NCBI GenBank assembly: GCA_001804285.1 | Contig: MHFR01000044.1 | Coordinates: 7,285-56,691, forward strand | DNA from: Candidatus Danuiimicrobium aquiferis | Lineage (GTDB): Bacteria; Omnitrophota; Omnitrophia; Omnitrophales; Danuiimicrobiaceae | Reading direction: 5' to 3' | Length of the DNA: 49,407 nt | Shown: positions 7,424 through 19,400 of the stretch, one piece after another | Layout of the letters: the number at the start of each line of letters is the position of its first letter | How positions within the stretch are numbered: position 1 is the first letter of the stretch | Made by a program: the position numbers and the translations under genes | Notes under the pieces: model-generated | The model's input: the letters and a program-made list of their open reading frames with translations, nothing else | Told to the model about the DNA's origin: nothing | Databases searched by the model: none

Positions 7424-10400
7424 ATGAAAGTCGGTAGGTTTTATCGATCCATAGCGAGTCTTGTTGTCTTTTCGTTTACCACTTTTAATATCTTGGGGTA
7501 TGCTCCGTCTGCGCGGGCGCAGCAAGAAAAGGGGACAGGTCTCTCGGACAATTTGAATCAGAGCCCTGTCCCCTTTTCTGCTTCCCCCATATTCATCCCG
7601 TCCTCCCTCGGTACGATCGAAGAATTCCACAAAGGGAAATCCGAAAAAACAATTATCTACATTCAAGATGCCCATGATTCCTTACAAGCCCAGGAAAACA
7701 TTTCTAAGATTATCAATCATTTGGTGAGCGAACAAAACGTTCGGACTGTTTTTGAAGAAGGTTACGAGGGCGCAGTTCCTACCGATGCCTATTTTAATTT
7801 TATCAAAGATCCTAAAATGAAGGAAAAAGTTTCCTATTTCTTTCTCGATAAACTCCGCATCGGCGGAGCGGAATATGCGCATATCAACCGGAAACAGGAT
7901 TTCAAATTGGTTGGCGCGGATTCGATTGCTCTTCACCATGAAAACAATGAATGGTACAGGGAAACCGCAAAACACAAAAAAGAAATCAAAGAAGACCTGG
8001 GGGCGATCGAGAACGAGATTAAAAAGCTTGCGGATCAAAACTTCCCGAAGCCGCTAAAGAACTGGATGAAAATAAAGAAGCGGTTTGATGAGGGAAAGCT
8101 TGATTTGGCAAGTTATTTAGGGCAGGCGGTGGAATTGTGGGAGAAAGCGCGTAAGGGCACAAGTGCACAGGAGCACAGGTCCGATGCCACCTTCCACACC
8201 CGGTATCCCCGCATTTATCTCATTTTGGCAGCCGGACAAGCGAAAGATCAGAACAATGAATTCACGAAGAAGCTTCAGGAAATGGACCCGAAAGCGCTGT
8301 TTCAGGAAATTAATGATTTTGAAAATGATGTGTCCCATTTATTCCTGGAAAATAACCGCGATTACGAAACTTTCCAATATTATCGAGCGATTCAGCTATT
8401 GAAACGGTTATATGAGATCGAGCTCGACCCTTCCGAATATGAAGTGGTAAAAGAAATGCTTGTCAGATTAAGCACTGAAAATATTGCACGTTTTATCTCC
8501 GCTCAGACAAACAAATCCGTCGTCCTTTCGAGGCTCTGGGAAGAATTGGTCCGAAATGCGATGCGCTTTTATGAAATTGCCCATTCACGTGATCAAGCCG
8601 TGGAAGAACCGCTTGGTGTGTTTATGAAGAAACCGGATGAGAAAGTAGCCGCCATCGTATTCGGTGGTTTTCATAAAAATAAGTTCAAAGAAATCTTTGA
8701 AAAACAGAATTTATCCTACGCAATCATTGCTCCCAAAATCACCGAAATCAGTAAACGCCATCAGGGTTATTATAAGCAGCTCATGTCTGTTGGCCGGTTG
8801 CCGTTCGAGCTTCCTATCAACAGTCAGCTTCGTATCGCTTCGAGGGTTTTACCGCTCTGGGTTTTGTCAAACGGTTCTGCGGAAGTGAGACAGGTTTATG
8901 ATGTTATGTCACGCAGTCCTGATTTAACACTGCCGCTGATTGATCGCGCTCTTGTGGATTTATCAAGGTCGTCGGTTGTCAGTCCTCAGTCCTCAGTAGC
9001 AGTGGCTGATGACCGAAGACCGAAAGCGGATGACTTAAAAGCCCGTTCTGAACATCGCGGAACACAACAGGTATTTTCCTGGGACCAATCCAATCAAATT
9101 TTTTCCCGCGGTGGGGCATGGTTTACTTTTGCGATTTCTTCTCTTTTTTCGCTGCTTTCAGCCAGGCTTTATTACTTAAATAGTTATTATCAAGTTCATG
9201 ACAGTACAAAGTATCTCAAAGCACTTTGGATTTCTGTTCCGATTGCAGTTTTCTCGGGTGCTTATCTTGCAATTGTTATTGTCAATAATGTCCGCCGCTT
9301 ATTCGCGAATCGCCGCGCTGAGCTCACCAAAACAATTATTGTCAATAAAGAGGGGAATGATTCGCATCAATGGCGCATGGAGATTACGATTGATAAAAAA
9401 TGGCCCGGATCACCCTTTAAGAGCTATCTCTCACTTATTCCGACGAGAAAACAGGGTGACTTCCGAGACGATCCGACTCGTTCCGCAGCATTTAGGATTA
9501 TTTCTATAGAACCTTTTCCAATTCGCGCACGGAATTTAGATGAAGCACAACATATGCTTGGCGAAATACAAACGGAAGCGGAAACAGTCGTCCGCTCTTG
9601 GCGGGTTCCCTATGGGAATGATTTCTCGCTCTTTGCCGGATGGGCTAGAAATGAATACGGCCGATCCGAAGTCCGCCGCCTTGAAGATAGGTCCACGCAA
9701 GCATTAATGAAAGCGGGCAAGAGTACTTTTGATGTTTCGGCAGAAACATCAAAACGTGCCGAAGCGCGGAGTAAGGGACAAGGGTTCGACATGTCTCCTG
9801 TCTCACGTCTCGCGGAGCTCAAAGAAAGATGGTCCATCAAAACATGGGAAGAAGAAATTGACAGAGCATTTCCGGAAAAATTCGGAAAAGGGAAAACAGT
9901 TTTCGTTACGGGCGGGGCCGGATATATAGGAAGCTTTACCGTGAGGATGCTGCTTGCACTCGGCCATAAAGTGATTGTGTATGACGATCTCAGTCAAGGC
10001 CACGGCGAATCGCTTCCTAAAAGCGGCAATGTTGTTTTTGTCCCGGGCAGACTTGACGACAAAGAAAAAATGCAGCAGGTGATGAAACAATACGGTGTCG
10101 AAAGCGTTGTTCATTTTGCGGCGTTTACACAAGTCGGTGAATCGGTCCGCGAACCGTCTAAATACTATCTCAATAATGTCATCAATACCCATAAGCTTCT
10201 CGAAGCCATGAAGGGGGCAAGTGTCCGTGATATTGTTTTTTCATCTTCCTCTGCCGCGATCAATCCCGAAAATCCGTACGGTTGGTCCAAACGGTATATG
10301 GAAGATTTGTTGCGCGAGTATGTGGAGAAAGAAGATTTTAATGTCACTGCGTTCCGGTATTTCAATGCTGCGGGTGACGCGACTGACATCGGAGAAGATC

Positions 10401-13400
10401 ATTACCCGGAATCCCATCTTATAGGGGTGTTTGCGCCGAAGATGTTGAGAGGCGAAGATGTTACGATTTTCGGAGATCAATACAAGACGCGAGATGGAAC
10501 GAATGAACGCGATTATATCCATGTTTATGATCTTGCCTTCGCGCACGCCTTGGCGCTCCGTAAATTACTCGACACGAGAAAAAAATCCAAGGAAGAAAGA
10601 TTTCATGCGTTTAGTCTGGGAACCGGCGAAACCTATACCAATAAGGAAGTGGCGAAGGAAATTCAGAGACAAGTTGAGGAAATCACGGGGAAACCGTATG
10701 CGGGAGAAATCAAGATTGGCAAACTTCGCGACGGAGATCCGGATAAACTTCAGGCGTCTTATGAAGAAGCACAGGCTTATCTGGGATGGACTCCGAAATA
10801 TAGCAAGTTGGAAAAAAATGTCGAATCTGCGCTGGTGTGGTATTTCACGCATCCGCATGGTTACGGCACCTCGCTTCGGACAGACTGGAGGCGATTCGTA
10901 AAATGGCTGAATGGAATCGAGCCGTTTTCCATGATTTACCGTCTCGTAACGTTGATTTTATCCGGCGAGCGGACATTGGGAACAATCGATCTTGTCCGCA
11001 AAACCATTTTCGAACTTTCGAAAGATTCTGTTTTGTCGGTTGAGTTTAAAATCCGGTTGTTGCGGCGAATTCTGTTAGACGAAGCGAATAAATTCCGGAT
11101 AGCGGATAAAAATAAGGCGGAATGGAGTGTCTCGGGGCTGATTCGTTGGATTAAGAAACATGAGCCGATGCAGTATGCAGCAATTTGGAAACTGGAACAG
11201 GAAATAGAAAGAATGGCATTGGCTTACATGCCTCGTCAAGCGAGGGCCGAAGCGCGCGAAATTGGAAATAATACCAAAGAAAATAAATCTGTCATTCCCG
11301 CAAGTTTCTGGCGGGAATCTATGAACAATGGATCCCCGACAAAAGATTTCGGGGATGACAGAATTGCAAGAGCCGAAGCGCGCCTATCGCGGAGCGATGC
11401 GAAATTTTTGATGCTGATGCCTCTGCTGGGATTCGCAGTGTATATGGGACTTTGTGTGTTTGACGAATATCGCCGCACAGGGAATATTCTGCCGTTTTCA
11501 AAGCCCGTTGCGACAGCTCCGGCTACAACCGAGATTTCTGATGAAGGAGTTCCTATCTTTGACGAGCGCTTTTTAGATCAACATCAAGCCGAATCTGCCA
11601 AGGGCCGCGCCGAAGCGCGCAGCATTAAGAATAATTTAAAGCGTTCATCAATAGGAAGCGAGCAAGAGTCCTCGCAGTTGCGGCGCAGGTCAGACGATGC
11701 CGCTGCGAGGGCAACCGAAGGCAGTACTTTAGAACTTCCGCAGGGAAGTTCTAAACGTGCCGAAGCGCGAGAAGAAGTTTTGCAATATAAGGATTTTATT
11801 AACGGAATGAATGACGGAACCGTGGCGTTTGCGATGATTAAGCCGGACGGAATCCAAAAGGCATACAGCATCATCGTGGAACTCGGGCTGCTTGGATTTG
11901 ATGTTTATGAAGCACCCGAAATTTCAGTGGATCAAGCGACTGCGGAGAAATTTTACGGAATACACAAAGAGAAACCGTTTTACGCTGGTTTGGTGAAATA
12001 TATGACATCGGGAAAAGTGGTCCCGCTCATGCTCGTGTTCCGCCAGCCCGAAGCCATTGACAAGCTGAGAAAAGCATTGCCGGCACTGCGGGAAAAATTC
12101 GGGATTCAGAAAATCGACGGAATTGACCATAACAAAATTCAAGCTTCCGATTCTAAGGAAAATGCGCTTGCGGAAGCGAAACTGATTGTTGACGCGAATC
12201 CGGAAATCAAATTTACGGGTCCACATATCAGAATTATGACGGATGAAGAGATTGAGGAAGCGTCGAAAGCGTGGGCGAAGACAGTCGGACAACCGGTATC
12301 ACAGGACAAAGCGGAACCTGCAAAAGTTGATTTCCTGGCAGTTGCCAAAGAAGTGGGCATGACGGCAGAGGAGATTCAGTTCCTGGTTGAATTTTATCAG
12401 CACATTCCGCGGGGAAGAAATCTGAACCAATCAACTTTGAACGAAATGAAAGCAGGTTACCGGAGGATCAGCAAAGGCGTTGCTGCTTTTAATAAATTTC
12501 ACAAAGCAGTTGCGCAAAGCAAATGGGCGAAGACATTCAAAAAAACACCCAATCTGGGTTGTTCGAAACTGATTTGGGATGCCGTTCGGGCTCGCTCGGA
12601 AGCGCGAGCAGAAACGGTCGAAGAAATTGCTTCGCGCCTGACATTGGAACAAATTCCTCTGCAAACGATATTAATTGTTGAGGATGAAGCGTTTTGGCGA
12701 GGTTTGTATCGCGCACAATTTGAAAATTTGCAGCGTACTGTTCGAATTGAATATGCCAACAATGCCGAAGAAGCGCTTGCGAAAATTCGTGAACTCGGAA
12801 AAGTTGGGTTGGTCGTAACGGATTACAGTATGCCGGGTATGAGGGGTAATGCGTTGTTGCAGCACCTTCGCCGGGAACTAAATTTAAACGTTCCCGTTAT
12901 TATTTGCACAACACAATTTGCTACAACAGGGCAGGAGATCGTTCGTTTGATAAAGGGAATAGCTAATCATGCAGTGGTTTATGATAAAAATATTGAGCTC
13001 GTAGCCGGTGTCATTGCAGAATTATTAAAACGTTCCGAAGCGCGCCAAAAGCGATTTGGAATTGATGCGGAAAAAGAAGCCCCGCTTTGGAAAAATTGGA
13101 AGTTTCTTACGGTAGCGATGGTTGCCGCCTTTTTTGTTGCGGGGTTTTTCTATCATCAGCACGCCGTTTCGCGAAGTAAAGAATGGGATTTTTCGAAAAG
13201 CGGACAGGACATTGTTCAGATGGATCAAGCACGGCAAACGAAAGATGTTGCGAGGATTATTCAGATTGCGCGAAATGCCCGGGCGCGTCACGATCGCATG
13301 ATCGCGAGGATTACCGAAGCGGAAAAGCAGGGTGCTAAAAAAGTAGATGACGCCACCCGCGACAAACTCTCCTTAGCAAGGCGTTATGCGGCGTTTGATC

Positions 13401-16400
13401 TTTTTATTGCATCCGCAGCTGATTTGCAAGTCAATGAAATATCGCAAAACACGGATCAACGGCCGGGAGGAGAATTTTTGCCGACATGGCAGCAAGAACT
13501 TGACGGATTTGAAAAAGGCGCCATTCGAATGGGTTTTGAAGGAAATTTAGCCCGCCGTTTGCGCGATTTACAGAGCGAAATTGATCGCGAAAACCGGGAA
13601 ATCGCAGAATGGACCGCATGGATTGGCGATTTTGAGAAGGCGGTGCCGATGCTTTTTGCCGGCGGCATGAAAAAAGAGCTGAAGGCAGCCGAGACAGATT
13701 TGAAAGAATTTTCAGAAACGGAGCGCAATCCCGAACAGTCTTTGTTTGACGCAAAAAATATGGCGATGCGCGGGCGTGTCAGCGAAAAATTATACGGTCA
13801 GAATCCGGAGTTTAAAGTGCATCGTGATCGCCGCGATCGATTACAAACGCTCTTCAATCAAAAGATTAACCCTGTGGTTGGAATGGCGAACCAAATCGTC
13901 CGAGATTTGGACAAAATGATTTCCGAAAGACAAACGGAGGCGATGAACCAGGTTGCAGCAGAAGCGAATTCACATGTTCTGGTCCAGAAATCCGAGACGA
14001 CCTATGATCAAAACGGGAATGCACATACGAGATATTGGACGGAGTACGAAGACCATAGCCTTTCGTACCGGATTCTGGCAGCCGCTGCAGCGTCGGCAGC
14101 CAAAAACGCAGCCCGGCGTGCGAATGACGGGCTTGCGAAACTGAAGCAAGAGCTCTCGGCATTGGGCGGAGATCCAATATTTAAATCGGAAAATTTACTG
14201 CTTCCGGGCGCCAATATGAATGAAGTCGCAGGCGGACACGGCGCTTTATTTGCTTTTTTTGGTCCGTCTCTTTGGAATGTGTTTGGAAGTATGTCGTCTG
14301 CATCGGATGGAAGTCGCGCGAAGAGCGAGTTTGAATCGATTTTGCGAACGATCGAAGCATTAAGTCGAGAAGTTCAAACCAGATTGCAGGGCGAAATAAA
14401 CTTGGTCGAGCAGGCAATTTCACAGGATTTGATGCAGCAGATGTCATTACCCTGGACAAGTCAACCCGCTGAATATGATCCGAATTGGAATCGTGCGGCT
14501 CCACAACCTCGTTCCGAAGTGCGCGGTGAATTTGATGAGAACAAGCGGTATCTGGTGAAAATTCGTTTTTCCGGCCACGGAGAATCAAACGATGCCTTGA
14601 AGCGCTATTTGGTCCTCATGGGTTACGATCCAGCAAACATTACATTCACGACTGAGTTATCCGATGTTGACGTTGCCGCCGATCATCTCATGCAAGGCGA
14701 ACCTCCGTATCTGACCTCAGCCCAAGGTCCCGCAGAATCAAATCAATATCACGCTCATGTATTTCTTGGCGACGACGGTTCTGACGATCCGGAATCTTAT
14801 GAGAAGCTCATTCTCGGAATAGAGAGAATGATTGCAGTTCAGTTTCCTGAGTTTGCTCGCGCACGCATGCCGGTGGGAACAAGGAGCAATGTAGAGGCCG
14901 ATCGTTTGGCCATGGAAATCAATGCGATGGCATGGGAAATTGGGATTTCGTTGGGTAGTAAAGCGACGAACACCCGTATCAGGGTTTTTTGGGGGCCGGC
15001 CCAACTTCATCTTGCAGAAGTTCCGGTTTGGTATTACGGGCACGCAAAGCATCAATCTCTGGGCGAACTAGCGGTGGCAGAAATTAAGTTCCACCTTGGT
15101 TTGCGACCAAATCGGCGTTATGAAATTTCGCAAAGCGGACAGGATATTTTGGTCAGCTTTAGACGGGAACCGGCCCATAATAAGAAATTGTTTTTGCGGA
15201 CGATCGGCTTCGTTGGTTTTAATGGAGGGTTAGCGTTCCTATATTACGTATTGCCTCAAAAAGCATTTATTATTCCAAATCTGATTTTGGCAGTCGCAGC
15301 GTTTCTAACAATCACTATTTTGGTAGCTATGTACCGCAAATCGGTTCTATCTGTCGGCGCGGATATGCTTGAACGACTTAAAAAATCCGCAGAACAGGCA
15401 AGACGTGATTTAATTTCGGAATATCCGCCTCTCACTGAGAGGCAGCAAAGAGAGATGTCGCGAGACGCGTTAATGGTTTACTATCGTATGCGTGCGATCC
15501 TTTTGAAAAAGTATGACGATGTCCTTTTGCGTTATCCCGATGTCATCTTGACCGATACGCTGGTCGATACGGCTAAGCTAATTTTGAATCGAATGAAGGA
15601 GCAAGAGTCCGAAGGAGATTTAATATTAGATGCGATAGAAGGAAGCACTGATCTAAATGCTCATTTCGCCAAGTTAATCGATCGCCTCAACGATGTTAGC
15701 CAGCGGGTTGCGGACGATATAGAAGCAAGCGGCGTCCGTTCTGAAGCGCGGGCAAATGAAGTATTTTTGACCGGGATGGAATTTTTACAGCCGGAATCTG
15801 AGCGCGAGACGAAAGGAGTTTTCAATAATCTCGAAGCATTGCAGACATGGATGGAAGCAAAGATTCCTTCAAAACTTAAAATTCAAGCGATGGGTGTACC
15901 GGAAGATGGGAATCAGGCCAATATCAATTTTTCAGAAATGCCATATTTGGCGATTAAGGGAGAACATACGACTGCCTATCAAGAAGCAATAGAAGCTGTT
16001 GCGCTTTACTTAGAAGGGCGCGACGGTGAGGGTCGTCAATACCGTGTGACACTGGCGAAAGGGCAGTTGAGTGAAAGTGCGCCGGAAATTTCAGTGCTGT
16101 TGATTGAGCCTATCGAAGAAGGGGACCGTGGGCTGAAAGTGCCCGCGCGTCTGAAGCCTGCTCCGACCAAAGGGCACGGGCGATTTGCATTGCGTGAGCC
16201 CGGATATCCATTAAAGACACGCATTTCTACATCCCGGGCGTCCGGAAAGCCTGTTGAGGCAGAACCGGTAACGGTGGGTAAAAAAGCGAGATCCGAAACA
16301 CGCCTCAATATAAATAGTACCAAGACAGGCATTGATCACGGCGTGCAAAAGTCCTCGCAGTTGCGGCGAAGGCAAAGCGATGCCGCTGCGAGGGCCGAAG

Positions 16401-19400
16401 CGCGGTCGGGAACCGATGTTCCCGACACCAGTAAACACTTCAGAACTGGACGTTCTGAAGTACGGCAGATTTTTGCTGTAGTCGAAAAACCTGTAGTCAC
16501 GAGTGGTATGGATCAAGTGCCTCAAAGTTTCCCCAAATTGGATGCTTCAGCGCAACAGTCGAAAACACTCCGCGTCGCCATGGCGCAAATCAGTCCGAGG
16601 GTTGGAGATTTAGAGGGAAATTTCAGGAAAATCGTCGCGCAAATTAAACAGGCGGAACTCCAGGGCTCCGATATGATCGTATTTCCCGAACTCATCATTA
16701 CCGGCTATCCGCCGGAAGATTTACTTTATAAGAAACACTTTATTCAGCAGAATCAGGAAGTATTAAAAGCGATTGTCGCGTCAACAGGACATATTACCGC
16801 GATCGTCGGATTTGTCGACTCGGATGAAGAAGGGCATTTATACAATGCCGCGGCTGTGATTCAAAACGGCCAATTGAAGGGAACTTATCGAAAGCAGGAG
16901 CTGCCGAATTACGGCGAATTTGATGAAAAACGCTATTTTACGCCCGGCAATGAAAATCCTATTTTCGAATTAAATGGAGTTCCGTTTTCAATTACCATTT
17001 GTGAAGATATCTGGATTGACGGCGGTCCGCATATGACACAGGCGAAAAATGGCGCCCGCCTGATTGTGAATATTTCTGCCTCTCCTTACCATGCGAGAAA
17101 AATCCATATGCGCGAGGAATTGCTGAAAAAACGCGCTCGGGAAACCAATACGTACATGATTTATAACAATCTGGTCGGCGGCCAGGACGAACTTGTGTTT
17201 GACGGCGGAAGTTTTGTGACGAATCCGGACGGGACGTTCTTCATGAGGGGAAATCAGTTTGTCGAAGACGTGGTCGTGACGGATTTGAAAATCGAAAACC
17301 CGGCAGCCAATCATCCCATAAACGAAAACCCAATAACGTTAGCGCAAATAACCCCTCCTGAAATGAAACCTGCGCTTCCCGAGATACCGGTTTACCGGGA
17401 ATTGAGCATCCTCGAAAGTATTTATCACGCGTTGGTATTGGGACTTCGGGATTATGTGCATAAAAGCGGATTTAAGAAAATAGTGATCGGCGATAGCGGC
17501 GGAATTGATTCAGCGCTGACGATGGCGATTGCGGTTGACGCTCTCGGGGCTGAAAATGTGTTTGCGGTTTCGATGCCGTCCCGGTTTAACAGCAGGGCCA
17601 CACAGTCGGATGCGGAAGAAGTTGCGCGGCGCATGGGCGTCCGGTTCGAAGAGATTCCCATTCAGGCGATTTATTATTCTTACCTGTTTTCGTTGAGCGC
17701 AACTTTTGGCGTCAGTTCGAGGACAAGATTGATTTCGAAAATCCTGCATGCGTTACGCTTTTTGCCGTGGGTTGGGAAACGGTTTGCCAGATATGCGGAA
17801 ACGATTCTCATCCGGAATGCCGATGTGACGGAAGAAAATATTCAGGCCCGTATTCGCGGAATGATTCTCATGGCGATTTCTAATAAGAATGGCCACATGG
17901 TGCTGGCGACGGGAAACAAGAGCGAAGTGGCTGTAGGCTATGCAACATTGTATGGAGACATGGTCGGAGGTTTTTCGCCGATTAAAGACGTTCCGAAGAC
18001 AACCGTTTTTGCACTCTCGCGGTTGTACAACCAATTGCACGGCGAAGAAAAAATTCCGGTTTCCATCATTGAACGCCGTCCGTCCGCCGAATTAAAAGAA
18101 GGCCAGTTTGACACAGATTCGCTTCCTGATTACCCGACTCTGGATGCGATCATCGAAGCGTACATTGAAGAAAATCAATCGATTGATCAAATAGTCGCGG
18201 CTGGTTTCGACCGGAAGACGGTTGTCCGCGTTGTTCAAATGATTGACCGGGCGGAATATAAGCGCAAACAGGGTGCGATCGGAATTAAAATTACACCGCG
18301 CGCGTTCGGAAGAGAACGCCGGGTTCCGATCCAGAATCATTTTCGCGAGACTCAAACATTGTCCTCCGGCAGTTTGCTCAACTTGGTCACGTCGCCGCAG
18401 GTGGCGAGCGCACCACAGCGCGTTGGAATTTTGGGGGGAACGTTTAATCCAATCCGAAACGGACATTTGGAACTTGCTCGCGGCGTAAAGGAAAAACTTC
18501 ATTTAGACCAGGTGCTTTTAATTCCGACTCGTGCAACTTCCGACAAAGATTCAAAAGTCGCGATGGCTCCGGGCGACCGCTATCAAATGGCGAAGCTCGC
18601 CGTGCAGGGAGAAAAGGGGATTGACGTATCTGATGTGGAATTTTTAAGGCCCGGGCCGTCTTATACCGTAGATACATTGCGGGAACTTCAATCAAGATAT
18701 CCTAAAGGAACGGAATTTTTCTTTATTATTCGCGGGGACCGTGTTGAGACATTGCCGGATTGGCACGATGCTGCGGAACTCTCAAAATTGGCAACGTTTG
18801 TTGTGGTACCGCGTCCGGGTTATGAAACACAGCCGTCAGTTCCCGGTTTTCGTTTTGAAACCGTTGATTTGCCGATTTCCGGAACTTCATCGACGCATAT
18901 CCGCAACGGATTGGCAGCCGGGAATAATGATGTCCTAAACGAAATTCCACCCGCGGTTGCGAGTTTTATCCGGGTAAAAGGATTGCTCGGGTTCCAGCCG
19001 GGTGGCGCACGGTCCGAAGCGCGTTTTGGTGCCGTTGATATTGCGAATGTTGAACGTTTGAACAAAGAGCGGCCGAAAGATTATCCCGAACGCAGTTTAG
19101 AAAATCCTCCGACATATACGGCAGATGAGGTGAAGAAAAATGCCAGATCAAAAAACAATCCGGCCGGTTGGGCGTATCCCGATTTGGATAGTTTTGAAGA
19201 AGCCGTTCAGAAAGGTTTGATGTCTCCGGTGGCGGCGAGAGCCGCACGGGAACGCCTGATTGCACAAATCCGTGCTGATATCATGCGTTTCGCGCCGTGG
19301 ACGAAATTTGATCCGGAAACCGGTCTTCCGGTTAATTCGTGGAAAACCGGACTGAAAGGACGAGGCAAACTCGGCCGTTACGGTCCGAATCCGGCTGAAG

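Larger units (their letters stand above)
7424..9043 (+). other. Giant protein module 1 (res 1-540): signal peptide and Tiki/ChaN/TraB-like domain
   Basis: After the signal peptide and a repeat-coded stretch, residues about 65-450 show IIYIQDAHDSLQAQENI, VFEEGYEGAV and AAIVFGGFHKNKF. The Asp/His near an N-terminal strand, the E-E after a second strand and the GGFH near the end resemble the EreA/ChaN/Tiki/TraB superfamily, which includes haem-binding and metallopeptidase members. The resemblance is by motif only. Confidence 0.4.
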
